From the NCBI GenBank assembly GCA_963757805.1, contig CAVWSM010000021.1, positions 142,800 to 206,799 on the forward strand: a stretch of 64,000 nt of DNA. The letters are read 5' to 3'. Below are positions 46,527-55,816 of the stretch, one piece after another. The DNA comes from CAVWSM01 sp963757805. Its GTDB lineage: Bacteria; Actinomycetota; Actinomycetes; Jiangellales; Jiangellaceae. Position 1 is the stretch's first letter. Every line of letters starts with the position of its first letter. The notes below the pieces were generated by a model. That model saw only the letters and a program-made list of their open reading frames with translations, searched no databases and was not told the origin of the DNA. A program made the position numbers and the translations under genes.

Positions 46527-47246
46527 GTGTCGAAGCAATCTCCCTCCGACCACGAGCCACTGCTTGACGAGGCAAGCCCCGATCTTCAAGCGGTTTTGGA
46601 GTCGGCCGCTCGCCTTCAGGAACTAGTCCCCGACGCGGTACTCGTTGGGGGGTCTGCCGCCGCCCTTTATGCCGGGCATCGCGACTCGTTCGACCACGAT
46701 CACGTTGTGGCGGATCTTCGCGATCGCTTCGACCTGGTGCTCGAAGCGCTTGAGTCGGAGGGCGACTGGGTGACCAACCGCGTCCGGCCGGGCAAGTTGA
46801 TCCTGGGACGCCTTGGTGACATCGAGGCGGGCGTGCGGCAGATGATCCGCAAGCGGCCTCTGGAGACAACCAACATCACGCTCCGGTCCGGCCGAGAGCT
46901 TCGCGTGCCGACGGCGGAGGAGACGTTACGGATCAAGGGTTTCCTGATCGTGCGGCGCAACCAGACGCGCGACTATCTCGACGTCGTGGCGCTAGCGGAC
47001 CGGTACGGCCTGCCGGAGTCGGCACGTGTACTCGCAGCCATCGACGACTACTACGGAGACCAGCATCAGGAAGGCGTTGGGGTGGCTTCGCAAGTTGCGA
47101 GGCAGTTGGCAGATCCGCGTCCTGTCGACGTCTCGGTGACTCGGCAGTTGGGGACGTATCGCAACCTGGAGCCTCGCTGGACCGACTGGGCTGCGGTGAA
47201 GGCGTCAGCGCGTGAGCTCTCCTCTCTGATGCTCGAGGAGGTGTGA
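46527..47246 (+). CDS. Nucleotidyltransferase (AbiEii/MNT-like), putative toxin
   Basis: A 239-residue protein. VLVGGSAAALYAGHRDSFDH followed by DHVV is the polymerase-beta-type nucleotidyltransferase signature (GGS...DxD-like, here SFDHDHV). Later parts include VRPGKLILGRLGDIEAGVRQ, the strand GRELRVPTAEETLRIKGFLI and RRNQTRDYLDVVALADRYGL, a pattern shared with AbiEii/DUF1814 proteins whose toxins transfer nucleotides to tRNA or other targets. An in-frame TAA at 46515 forces the GTG 46527 start. One base separates it from the helix-turn-helix partner. Confidence 0.75.
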   Translation: MSKQSPSDHEPLLDEASPDLQAVLESAARLQELVPDAVLVGGSAAALYAGHRDSFDHDHVVADLRDRFDLVLEALESEGDWVTNRVRPGKLILGRLGDIEAGVRQMIRKRPLETTNITLRSGRELRVPTAEETLRIKGFLIVRRNQTRDYLDVVALADRYGLPESARVLAAIDDYYGDQHQEGVGVASQVARQLADPRPVDVSVTRQLGTYRNLEPRWTDWAAVKASARELSSLMLEEV

Positions 47247-47247
47247 C

Positions 47248-47690
47248 ATGCCCCTTGCCTTCCGCAACCTCACGATCCAGCCCAGCGACCCGGTCGACAC
47301 CTGGCCGACTGAAGCGGTCCAGACGGCGCTCGAGCGTGGGGATCTCGAGCAGTGGCGGCGGCTTGCGTTCGAGATCGGCGGGACCCTGGGGACGGACCGC
47401 CCGCCAGGTGGAGGAGGTGCTGTCGCACTCCCGCCCGTACGGCGTGGCGGAACTGATGGAGGACCAGATCGCTCGAGCTCGGGCGGCGGCTGAAACAGAT
47501 GAGAGAGCCGAGGTTGCCCGGAGGTCCGCCGTGCGATCGCGGAGTCAGGCTTCAGCCGCGCGGAGTTCGCGTCGCGCCTGGGCACTTCGCCCTCGCGGTT
47601 GTCGACGTACGTACCGGCAAGGTGACGCCGTCGGCCACGATGCTCGTGCGGATCCGGCGGCTCGGCAACGTCGGCGCTTCTGCGCGCTAA
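47248..47690 (+). pseudogene. XRE helix-turn-helix partner (putative antitoxin), frameshifted
   Basis: ATG 47248 begins MPLAFRNLTIQPSDPVDTWP, then TEAVQTALERGDLEQWRRLA; after a slip near 47390 TARQVEEVLSHSRPYGVAEL and MEDQIARARAAAE follow; a further slip near 47510 leads to RRAIAESGFSRAEFASRLGT with SPSRLSTYVTGKVTPSATML, a clear XRE DNA-binding domain at the C-terminus, and one more base is missing near 47623. Three indels, no stop otherwise, so probably an intact gene of about 147 residues. Lying one base after the nucleotidyltransferase it is the likely antitoxin and repressor. Confidence 0.7.
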
Positions 47691-47712
47691 CGCTGCGTGT
47701 CACCGCGAGGAA

Positions 47713-48132
47713 TCACGCCGGCGGGCCCATCTGCGGCCACTCGATCGCGGGGCAGCGGTCCATGACCATGTCGAGACCAGCGGCGGTGGCTCGCTCGTAC
47801 GCCGCTTCGTCGACCACGCCAAGCTGGAACCACACGGCGCTTGCGCCGATCTTGATCGCCTCGTCGGCCACCGCGCCGGCCAGGTCGGACCGTACGAAGA
47901 CGTCGACGCAGTCGACCGGGAACGGGATGTCGCTCAGCGTCCGGTAGCCGGTCGCCCCATGGACAGTCTCGGCGTTGGGGTGGACGGGGACGATCCGCTT
48001 GCCGTGTTGCTGCAGGAAGCGGGCGACACCGTACGCCGCGCGCTGGCGGTTGTTGGACAGCCCTACGACCGCCCAGGTCTCGCAATCGGCAAGGATGCGG
48101 CGGATCACGTCGGGGTCGGCCGTGTCGGTCAC
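47713..48132 (-). CDS. CoA-binding (YccU-type) protein
   Basis: A 139-residue single Rossmann domain: CETWAVVGLSNNRQRAAYGV, then VPVHPNAETVHGATGYRTLS, IGASAVWFQLGVVDEAAYER and AGLDMVMDRCPAIEWPQMG. This is the COG1832 CoA-binding protein family, of uncertain role in CoA or redox homeostasis. GTG 48132 is chosen since homology starts with the next few residues. It lies 55 bases downstream of ugd on the same strand. Confidence 0.88.
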   Translation of the reverse strand: MTDTADPDVIRRILADCETWAVVGLSNNRQRAAYGVARFLQQHGKRIVPVHPNAETVHGATGYRTLSDIPFPVDCVDVFVRSDLAGAVADEAIKIGASAVWFQLGVVDEAAYERATAAGLDMVMDRCPAIEWPQMGPPA

Positions 48133-48187
48133 ACCCCAAGCATGACAAGCCGGGCGCGGTTTCCGCTCCCGGGCGCGAAGGCGTGTT

Positions 48188-49500
48188 CTATGGCCGCCCC
48201 ATGCCGCGATAGGTCCACCCAGCCGCGCGCCACGCGTCGGCGTCGAGACAGTTGCGGCCGTCGACGACGCGGGGGGCACGTACGACCTCGGCGAGGGCGG
48301 CCGGGTCGAGGGCGCGGAACTCCGGCCACTCGGTCAGGTGCAGCACGACGTCGGCGCCGTCACAAGCGTCGAAGGTCGATTGTGCGTAGTCGAGGGTGGG
48401 GAACATGCGGGCCGCGTTGGGCATGGCCTTGGGGTCGTACACGCTCACGTGCCCGCCCTGCAGCTGGATCTGGCCGGCGACGTTGAGCGCGGGGGAGTCG
48501 CGGATGTCGTCGGAGTCGGGCTTGAACGCGGCGCCGAGCACTGCGACGTGCTTGCCGAGGAACGAGCCGCCTGCGAGCTCGCGGGCCACTTGCAGCACGC
48601 GGTTGCGCCGGCGCATGTTGATCGCGTCGACCTCGCCGAGGAGCCCGACCGCGTCGGGGGCGCCGAGCTCGCCGGCGCGGGCCATGAAGGCGCGGATGTC
48701 CTTGGGCAGGCAGCCGCCGCCGAAGCCGACGCCGGCGTTGAGGAACGCCCGGCCGATGCGCTTGTCGTACCCGATCGCGTCGGCGAGCTTGGTCACGTCG
48801 GCGCCGGTGACGTCGCAGATCTCGGAGACCGCGTTGATGAACGAGATCTTGGTGGCGAGGAAGGCGTTGGCACTGACCTTGACGAGCTCGGCAGTGGGCA
48901 GGTCGGTGACGACCACCGGCGTGCCGTTGGCGAGCGGGGTGGCGTAGACCTCGCGGAGCACCTGCTCCGACCAGTCGTCGGTGACGCCGAACACGAGCCG
49001 GTCGGGGGCGATGGTGTCGTCGACGGCGTATCCCTCGCGGAGGAACTCCGGGTTCCAGGCGAGGTGTACGGCGTCGCCGGCGGGGGCGATCCAGGTGAGC
49101 CGAGCCGCCAGCGCATCCGCGGTGCCGACCGGGACGGTGGACTTGCCGACGACGAGGCACTCGCGCTCGAGATGCGGGGCGAGGGATCGACGGCGGCGTT
49201 GACGTACGTGAGGTCGGCGGCGAGCGAGTTGCGCTGCTGCGGCGTTCCGGCCGCGATGAAGTGGACGTCGCCGAACGTGGCCGCCTCGGCATGTGAGGTT
49301 GTGAAGCGGAGCCGGCCGGACTCGACGTGCTTACGGAGCAGGGGCTCGAGGCCGGGCTCATAGAAGGGCACCGTCCCCTCGCTCAGCGCTGCGATCTTGG
49401 CCCGGTCCACGTCGACGCCCAGGACGTCGAATCCGAGCTCAGCCATACACGCCGCGTGGGTGGCGCCCAGATAACCGGTGCCTATGACCGTGATCCGCAC
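48188..49500 (-). CDS. ugd: UDP-glucose 6-dehydrogenase, one frameshift
   Basis: Oxidises UDP-glucose to UDP-glucuronate for polysaccharides. MRITVIGTGYLGATHAACMA is the NAD motif; after a frameshift near 49185 the frame resumes LAPHLERECLVVGKSTVPVG, then WNPEFLREGYAV, NAFLATKISFINAVSEICD, the catalytic Cys in GVGFGGGCLPKD and LGAAFKPDSDDIRDSPAL. About 437 residues, the normal length. It opens the surface-polysaccharide half of the window. A short relic of a second copy lies at 51891-51984. Confidence 0.9.
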
Positions 49501-49573
49501 TTGCCCACCTCCGCTAGCACCGTCTCATCCGGCGCTGAATGCGGGGCGCCGACGCTAATGAATTGTGCGTCAC

Positions 49574-50086
49574 TCACGCAGGCGACACGGGTGAGTCCGC
49601 CACGGACGCGACCGTCTCGTCCAGATCGTGACGGATCTCACGGAAGACCCACTTCCGGTACGACCAGAATCTGAATCCCGAGCCGAGCGCAACACCGACG
49701 ATATTGGCCGAGATGTTGTCCGCCAGAGGGCTCTGCAAGCCGAGCACGTAGTGGCTGAAACCGAGGGTTGCCGCCGCGATCCCTACACCGATTGCGTTGA
49801 GCAGGAAGAACAGGGCGTATTCGCGCGCCACTCCGCTACGAGCCCGGTGGCGGAAGGTCCACAGCCGGTTTCCGGCGTACGTCACGATGGTCGCGGCCGC
49901 GCCGGAGAGGATCTTGGCAGTGAGCGGCGCGTCGTAGAGCAGGCCCTGACCGTCGCCTCCGCCGTAGCGGAGCAAGTTGAACAGGCTCACGTCGACGACG
50001 TAGCCGACGCCTCCGACCGCAAGGAACTTCATCACCTCCCGGTACAGCAGGTGAATGCCGTACCAGAGCGTGCGCAGGCGGGCCAT
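49574..50086 (-). CDS. GtrA-like four-helix membrane protein
   Basis: A 170-residue GtrA family protein with four membrane helices: FLAVGGVGYVVDVSLFNLLR, ILSGAAATIVTYAGNRLWTF, YALFFLLNAIGVGIAAATLG and a last helix before FRFWSYRKWVFRE. GtrA proteins flip or position lipid-linked sugars. Rv3277 of M. tuberculosis lies likewise beside purK. ATG 50086 starts MARLRTLWYG. It diverges from purK across 116 bases. Confidence 0.88.
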   Translation of the reverse strand: MARLRTLWYGIHLLYREVMKFLAVGGVGYVVDVSLFNLLRYGGGDGQGLLYDAPLTAKILSGAAATIVTYAGNRLWTFRHRARSGVAREYALFFLLNAIGVGIAAATLGFSHYVLGLQSPLADNISANIVGVALGSGFRFWSYRKWVFREIRHDLDETVASVADSPVSPA

Positions 50087-50202
50087 GAGGTTCCTGTCTG
50101 GAGCGGTGTCGCATATGGGCGGTCTAAGGGTACGACGCTCCTGCAACCAGGCCACGGAACCACGTCGGCTGATCATGGGTTCGTGTCGGTAGCCTGCCGA
50201 GC

Positions 50203-51350
50203 GTGAGCTTTCCAGTTGTCGGGGTCGTCGGCGGCGGTCAGCTGGCCCGGATGATGCAGGAGGCGGCGACGCCCGCTCGGGCTCGGGTTGCGTCTGCTGA
50301 CCGGCCTCGGCCGACGACTCGGCGGCGCTCGTGGTCCCGGGGACGGTCGTGGGCGACGAGAAGGACTGGGAGGACCTTGCGGCGTTCGTCAAGGATGTGG
50401 ACGTACTCACGTTCGACCACGAGCACGTGCCGACCGAGCACCTGAGGGCGCTGGAGGCGGCGGGTATGGCGGTTCGGCCCGGGCCCGGATGCGCTGGTCC
50501 ATGCACAGGACAAGGCGGTGATGCGGGCGCGGCTGATGGAGATCGGGGTGCCGTGCCCGCAGCACCGGGAGGTCGCCGACCCAGATGAGGTGGCCGCCTT
50601 CGCGGCCGAGGTGAGCGGTTGGCCGGTGGTGCTCAAGACGGCGCGCGGCGGCTACGACGGCAAGGGCGTGTGGCTGATCGAATCGCCGGCTGACCCGCCG
50701 TCGCGCGGCCGTTCCTTGCCGGGGTGCCGGTCCTGGCCGAGGAGCGGGTGGATTTCGTACGGGAACTGTCTGCGGTCGTGGCCCGATCGCCGCACGGCCA
50801 GGCGGTGGCGTACCCGGTCGTCGAGTCGGTGCAGCGCGACGGGATCTGCGTCGAGGTGACGCGCCTGCGCCGGGTCTGTCGGAGCGCACTGGCGCTCGAG
50901 GCGGAGCGGCTGGCGCTGACGGTGGCCAAGGAGCTCGACGTCGTGGGCGTGCTCGCGGTTGAGCTGTTCGAGACCCGAGACGGGCGGCTGCTGGTCAACG
51001 AGCTGGCGATGCGGCCGCACAACAGCGGGCACTGGACGATCGACGGGGCGGTGACGTCGCAGTTCGAGAACCACCTGCGGGCGGTGCTCGATCTGCCGCT
51101 GGGCTCGCCACAGGCACGGGCGCCCTGGACGGTGATGGTAAACGTGCTGGGCGGCGATCTCGAGGAGACCTATTCGGCGTACCGTCACGTGATGGCCCGG
51201 GACCCCGGAGTGCGTGTGCATTGGTACGGCAAAGGGGTTCGGCCGGGCCGGAAGTTAGGGCACGTGACGGTGTGCGGGATCGATCTTGATGGCGTGCGCG
51301 AGCGTGCGCGGCACGCGGCGTCCTACTTGGCGGGGGAGATCGATGAGTGA
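50203..51350 (+). pseudogene. purK: N5-carboxyaminoimidazole ribonucleotide synthase, frameshifted
   Basis: ATP-grasp enzyme making N5-CAIR from AIR in purine synthesis. GTG 50203 reads FPVVGVVGGGQLARMMQEAA; blocks then continue in changing frames: VVGDEKDWEDLAAFVKDVDV with LTFDHEHVPTEHL, DKAVMRARLMEIGVPCPQHR, VVLKTARGGYDGKGVWLIE, VDFVRELSAVVARSPHGQAV, ELFETRDGRLLVNELAMRPH and NSGHWTIDGAVTSQFENHLR. Indels fall near 50275, 50490 and 50700. All active-site blocks survive, and this is an essential gene, so sequence error is much the likeliest cause. Confidence 0.88.
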
Positions 51351-51838
51351 CGCAGTCGTCGGCGTCGTGATGGGCTCCGACTCAGACTGGCCGACGATGA
51401 AGGCGGCGGCTGCAGTGCTCGACGAGTTCGGGGTGCCTTACGAGGCTGACGTCGTCTCGGCTCACCGGATGCCGCAGGAGATGATCACGTACGGGCGGAC
51501 AGCGCACTCGCGCGGCCTGAAGGTGATCATCGCCGGCGCCGGAGGAGCGGCCCATCTGCCGGGCATGCTCGCGTCGGTGACGCCGCTGCCTGTCATCGGG
51601 GTGCCGGTTCCGCTGAAGCATCTCGACGGTATGGATTCACTGCTTTCGATCGTGCAGATGCCGGCCGGGGTGCCGGTGGCCACAGTCTCGATCGGTGGGG
51701 CGCGGAACGCTGGGCTGCTTGGCTGTGCGGATCCTTGGCGCCTCGGACGACGCCTTACGAACGCGGATGGAAGAGTTCCAATCCGACCTCAAACAAGAGG
51801 CCCAGGCGAAGGGCGTCACGCTGCGAAACCTGGGCTGA
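51343..51838 (+). CDS. purE: N5-CAIR mutase, one frameshift
   Basis: Class I PurE, converting N5-CAIR to CAIR; works with PurK. ATG 51343 overlaps purK by eight bases. VVGVVMGSDSDWPTMKAAAA, SAHRMPQEMITYGRTAHSRG, VIIAGAGGAAHLPGMLAS and VPVPLKHLDGMDSLLSIVQM are diagnostic. An extra base near 51722 breaks the last 40 residues, which resume AVRILGASDDALRTRMEEFQ and end GVTLRNLG at TGA 51838. Confidence 0.92.
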
Positions 51839-51890
51839 TTCGACTGCCGCGCGTAAACAGTGCTCTGGTCGCGTCTTCATCCGCAACGGA

Positions 51891-51984
51891 GCAGCGGAGT
51901 GCCATTGGCGAGCCGGGTTGCAAAGACCTGGCATAACAGCAGCTCGGGATCCGTCGTCGGTGACACCGAACACGGGCCAGTCGG
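51891..51984 (-). pseudogene. Relic of a second UDP-glucose dehydrogenase gene
   Basis: About 94 bases on the minus strand align with bases 48910-49007 of ugd at roughly three quarters identity by eye. Shared stretches include GTCGTCGGTGAC and CCGAACACG around the FGVTDD codons, and GCTCGCCAA with GGCAC around the PLANGTP codons. The frame is broken and nothing of the gene is seen on either side. It is a degenerate fragment between purE and the glycosyltransferase. Confidence 0.6.
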
Positions 51985-52033
51985 GTTAGACGCAGCAGGG
52001 CAGCGTCGTGTGCCTCAAACCACAACGAAGCCG

Positions 52034-53026
52034 TCAACGCTCACTGGCGTCGAACACCTGGGTGAGCTCGGAGATGTCCAGGGCAGCGTCCCGGTATTGG
52101 ATCTCTTTGATCCTCTCCAGCTGATCTTCGATCAGGATGCGGTTGGTCCGCAGCAGATCAGACAGCACACCGAGGGCAAAGGACAGCAGCGAGCTGACCA
52201 ACAAGATTGCTCCGACGACCAGCGACTGGATGTGACCACCGGCATCACCGGTCAACCAGAAATAGCCGAAGCGCACGAACGGGATCAGGCCGAGGAGACC
52301 GAGGGCGAGACCCAGCGTCGCGAATACTACGTACGGTCGGAACATCAGGTAGCCGCGAACGATCGCGACCCCGGACAAGAGCATGTGGTGCCGCATGCTC
52401 CTGAAAAGGCGGGACTCCCGCGTTTTCGGGTTGGTGACGACAGGAACACTTTCGATCCGGAGCCGCTTGTTTCCGGCCTGGATGATCGTCTCCATGCAAT
52501 AGCTGAACCGCGTGATCAGGTTGAGCCGCATCAGTGCCGCCCGGGAGTAGGCCCGGAAACCGCTGGCCGCGTCCGGCAGTTCGGTTCTTGCCGCCCGGTT
52601 GACCACCCGGCTGCCGAGCCGCTGCATCAGTTTCTTGAACGGCGAGAAGTGCGCGATCGTCTGCGTCTGCCGGTCGGCTATGACGATGTCGGCGCGGCCC
52701 TCGATGATCGGCCGGACCAAGTCGGGGATTCGCTCCTGGGGATACTGGTTGTCGCCGTCGGTGTTGACCACGATGTCGGCGCCGTGCTGCAACGCGTAGT
52801 CCACACCGTCTCGGAACGACCGGCCGAGCCCCTGGTTTCGGGTGTGCCGCACGAAGTGCCGAACACCGAGGGCGCGGGCGACCTCGACCGTACGGTCTGA
52901 TGACCCGTCGTCGATCACCAGGATCTCGACCGAGTCCACCCCTTCGATCTCGCGCGGGATCGACGCGAGGACAGCAGGGAGGGTGTCCTCCTCGTTGAGG
53001 CAGGGCACCTGGACGAAGATCTTCAT
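52034..53026 (-). CDS. Family 2 glycosyltransferase with C-terminal membrane helices
   Basis: A 330-residue DPM1/GtrB-like enzyme. The GT-A domain shows FVQVPCLNEEDTLPAVLASI, ILVIDDGSSDRTVEVARALG, the metal site VNTDGDNQYPQERIPDLV and ELPDAASGFRAYSRAALMRL. After FRSMRHHMLLSGVAIVRGYL come two membrane helices (around ALGLLGLIPFVRFGYF and VVGAILLVSSLLSFALGVLS). Such enzymes load a sugar on a polyprenyl phosphate at the membrane. ATG 53026 begins the fold directly. Confidence 0.9.
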   Translation of the reverse strand: MKIFVQVPCLNEEDTLPAVLASIPREIEGVDSVEILVIDDGSSDRTVEVARALGVRHFVRHTRNQGLGRSFRDGVDYALQHGADIVVNTDGDNQYPQERIPDLVRPIIEGRADIVIADRQTQTIAHFSPFKKLMQRLGSRVVNRAARTELPDAASGFRAYSRAALMRLNLITRFSYCMETIIQAGNKRLRIESVPVVTNPKTRESRLFRSMRHHMLLSGVAIVRGYLMFRPYVVFATLGLALGLLGLIPFVRFGYFWLTGDAGGHIQSLVVGAILLVSSLLSFALGVLSDLLRTNRILIEDQLERIKEIQYRDAALDISELTQVFDASER

Positions 53027-53234
53027 GATCGTTTCCCGTCAGGGGTGAGCGAACATCCACGCCGTGAGACGCGGCCACACGATATCAGCGGTTCCGGCTC
53101 GATTCGGGCAGCCGGCCCCGTGCGGTTTGACCTCGCTGGCGGCAGTCGACGTCGTGACATAGCCTTCACGAACCCATCACCATCCCGCCGGAAATACAGA
53201 GACAACTGCGGGAGGGCCCAGAACTCGAGATGTA
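53027..53234. other. Gap between flippase-like gene and glycosyltransferase
   Basis: 208 bases upstream of the glycosyltransferase on the minus strand. No gene or clear hairpin is seen; it may hold a promoter. Confidence 0.4.
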
Positions 53235-54203
53235 TCAGTGCCCACGGCGGCGGGCAACCAGCAGGGCTATGCCTGCCATCGAGAGCTCGGCAAGGGTGAT
53301 GACGGCACGGTGGATCAGGGCCACGAGCAGGCCTGTATTGGCGTCCACTACGGGGGTCAGGACAGCCACAAGGACCACTTCGCGTACCCCAGCGCCCGCA
53401 GGTGCGAAGACCGCGATGAAACCGACGATCCAAGCCAGTGCAAAGGCACCGACACCAATGATGAGGGCCTCGTCGAAGCCCACGCCGAAGGGCGAGATGA
53501 GAACGCCGAGTGCGGCGCCATAGGCAACCCACGCCGCTACCAACCAGGCCATGCCGCTAGAAATGCCGGTCCATGACAGCGCGTGCTCAAGAGGCGGGCG
53601 CCGGGTAACGCGCAAGATCCACGCCAGAACCGCGTTGACGAGCCTCGGATGCAGGGCAATCAAGAGGACGGGCGCCGCGGCGAAGACAAGGACGTATTTG
53701 TCGGTCACTTCGCTTGATACGAAAGGCAGCGTGACGGCCGCAAGGACGGACCCGCATCCGGCAGTCATTGCGAGTGAGACCAGAAACGCTGCTGCGGTTC
53801 GCGTACGGGGGACGCCATATTGCCGGGCGATCTCTCCCGGACCGAGAATGCCCCAGACGGTCCCGGGGATGTACTTCCCAAGTTGACCGACGACGAACAC
53901 GCGAAACGCCGCCATCCAAGACAGATGGCTGCCGAGGTCGGTCAGGACGGCCCTGAGAGCCCCCGCAGTGGCGACGAGGGCACACGTGGCGGCCACGTAC
54001 GAGCCGACCAATGACCACAGTGAAAGGCGTGACAGATCGCCGCGAATTTCGTCCCATTGAGAGACGAGCACCAACGCGCCCAACGTAATAGCCGTGAGCA
54101 CGAAGCCGGTCCGGAGAACCCTTGACTCGACAATCCGTCGCAGGGTCGCGCGAGCGGTAACTGTTCGACCTTGCAGCTCAGATTTCTTCGCCATACGCGA
54201 CAT
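53235..54203 (-). CDS. LPG synthase-type/UPF0104 integral membrane protein
   Basis: A 322-residue protein with about eight membrane helices, of the lysylphosphatidylglycerol synthase transmembrane (YbhN/UPF0104) family. It has LGKYIPGTVWGILGPGEIAR, the conserved loop of the family, then AAAFLVSLAMTAGCGSVLAA and FIAVFAPAGAGVREVVLVAV near the end. Members in glycan clusters are thought to move lipid-linked substrates; none of the aminoacyl-transferase domain is present. ATG 54203 overlaps the fkbM-type gene by 26 bases; ATG 54194 also fits. Confidence 0.85.
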   Translation of the reverse strand: MSRMAKKSELQGRTVTARATLRRIVESRVLRTGFVLTAITLGALVLVSQWDEIRGDLSRLSLWSLVGSYVAATCALVATAGALRAVLTDLGSHLSWMAAFRVFVVGQLGKYIPGTVWGILGPGEIARQYGVPRTRTAAAFLVSLAMTAGCGSVLAAVTLPFVSSEVTDKYVLVFAAAPVLLIALHPRLVNAVLAWILRVTRRPPLEHALSWTGISSGMAWLVAAWVAYGAALGVLISPFGVGFDEALIIGVGAFALAWIVGFIAVFAPAGAGVREVVLVAVLTPVVDANTGLLVALIHRAVITLAELSMAGIALLVARRRGH

Positions 54204-54981
54204 GTAGTCGATCGTTCCGTACGAAAACAGTGTTCCCGGCGTCCTTGAAGACCGTTGTGTATCCGCATGACAGTATGGAATTACCCACCCGTGCCGCAGC
54301 CGCACGTGCGTAGGCCTTGTCGGGGCGCAAGTCCGTTAGTTCTACGATCAACATCGCGGGCTGCCATTCGGCAACGTCGAACCCTTCGAACACCTGCTCC
54401 TCGGCACCCTCGACATCGACAACCAGAAGATCGAAACCTTGATTAGCTCCGTGCTCGCTGAGGAGTGCATCGAGGCGGCGAATGGGAACACGAATGCGGT
54501 TGCTTAGTTCTCGCTGGGTCAGGAGCCCGATGTCAACCGCCTCAGCCGCCTGCGCTGAGTCGATGGTCGAGAGGGGCCCAGCGACCATGATGTCGGTCTC
54601 GCCGTCGTCCGAACCAACTGCGACGTTGACCACCTCGACATTTCGATGCTTCGCGTGGTTCTTGCGACACATGTCGGCGTGCTCTGGCACTGGTTCGATG
54701 TACAGCCCCTTCCACCCGGCACGAGCCAGGCCCCATGTGTTGCTGGCCAGGTAGCCGTCATATGCGCCAACTTCGACGAACTCCCCGTCCGTTCGCCGAC
54801 CCAGGAAGAACTCGAGCATGAAAGCAAGATTCGGCACCTGGCAACTCATGGGGACCTCGTAGAACTGAGGTTGGTTCGTCGCCCCTTTCGGGAGCCGCTG
54901 AACGTCAAAGCCAAGTCGCCGAATGAACTGTTTCACGTACAGCCGTGTCTTTAGCTTTGCGGCGAGTTTCAGATTGCCCAT
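54178..54981 (-). CDS. FkbM-family methyltransferase
   Basis: A 267-residue SAM-dependent methyltransferase. GEFVEVGAYDGYLASNTWGL is motif I, KGLYIEPVPEHADMCRKNHA follows, and LDALLSEHGANQGFDLLVVD with VEGAEEQVFEGFD is the FkbM core. Such enzymes O-methylate sugars in polysaccharide loci. ATG 54981 is used; an upstream TTG at 55038 would add 19 residues. It overlaps the flippase-like gene and follows another methyltransferase on the same strand. Confidence 0.88.
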   Translation of the reverse strand: MGNLKLAAKLKTRLYVKQFIRRLGFDVQRLPKGATNQPQFYEVPMSCQVPNLAFMLEFFLGRRTDGEFVEVGAYDGYLASNTWGLARAGWKGLYIEPVPEHADMCRKNHAKHRNVEVVNVAVGSDDGETDIMVAGPLSTIDSAQAAEAVDIGLLTQRELSNRIRVPIRRLDALLSEHGANQGFDLLVVDVEGAEEQVFEGFDVAEWQPAMLIVELTDLRPDKAYARAAAARVGNSILSCGYTTVFKDAGNTVFVRNDRLHVAYGEEI

Positions 54982-55072
54982 GAGAAGGTGCCCCTTGCGC
55001 AGATTCGACGGGTATTCCGTTGCGATGGCCTTGAACAAGTCGCCCTGCTACTCACGTGATCAGGGCCACAGA

Positions 55073-55816
55073 CTATTGGTTCTCGCACACCCACATCTTT
55101 CTGAGGTTCATGCCGTCCCGGCGCCAAGTCCCGTCGTTGCGAGATTCCCAGTCGAACGAACCTACTGTCCAATTCCCTAGCGGTGTTGAGATGTCACGAA
55201 CCTTGTCGAACCCAGCCTCTCGAGAGGTCCTCTCGACCCATGCCGGACTCGGTCGGCAGGCAAGGCCAGCCATCGCCTGATCTTGTCCCCGCCATCCGCC
55301 GGGCTCATTGACCCAGTCCACGACCGGCTCGACGTGATCACTGACCGCCGTCTCGAGGAACAAGATCTTCGTCTTTTCGGCGCAGGCGCTGAGAAACTCG
55401 GCGGGGTGCGCGAGGTGATAGAGCACTCCAAAGGAGAGGACTATGTCGAATGGGCCCTTGTCGTCTCCCGCCAAGAGATCCAGGTCTTTGGTCTTGTCAA
55501 GATCCAGCATGAAGGATTGCCGACCCCGTTCTCGCATGGACTGAACATGCTCGCGTCGGCCGTCTGTCGACGTGACGTCGAAGCCGAGCTGGGTAAAGGC
55601 ATCCCCGAGGTGGCCCAGACCGGAGCCCACCTCGAGAATGCGCTTGCCCCGCAAAGACTCCACGTCGACATGTGCGAACAGATTCATGAGTCGCGTTAGC
55701 TGCGACTCGCGGTAATAGCCCGCTTCGAAAATGGAGCGCCCCGAAAGGCGCTCCGCGAGAACTCTTGCGCGAAACGGCAACCGTCCAACGCCACGCGGTG
55801 CAGGAGTCGAACTCAC
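55073..55816 (-). CDS. Class I SAM-dependent methyltransferase
   Basis: A 247-residue methyltransferase with motif I ILEVGSGLGHLGDAFTQLGF, then VTSTDGRREHVQSM and DIVLSFGVLYHLAHPAEFLS. The substrate is probably a sugar or lipid-linked glycan, by context. Its GTG 55816 overlaps the stop of the bi-domain oxidoreductase gene (GTGA), so the four minus-strand genes from 58.1 to 53.2 kb form one operon. Confidence 0.88.
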   Translation of the reverse strand: MSSTPAPRGVGRLPFRARVLAERLSGRSIFEAGYYRESQLTRLMNLFAHVDVESLRGKRILEVGSGLGHLGDAFTQLGFDVTSTDGRREHVQSMRERGRQSFMLDLDKTKDLDLLAGDDKGPFDIVLSFGVLYHLAHPAEFLSACAEKTKILFLETAVSDHVEPVVDWVNEPGGWRGQDQAMAGLACRPSPAWVERTSREAGFDKVRDISTPLGNWTVGSFDWESRNDGTWRRDGMNLRKMWVCENQ

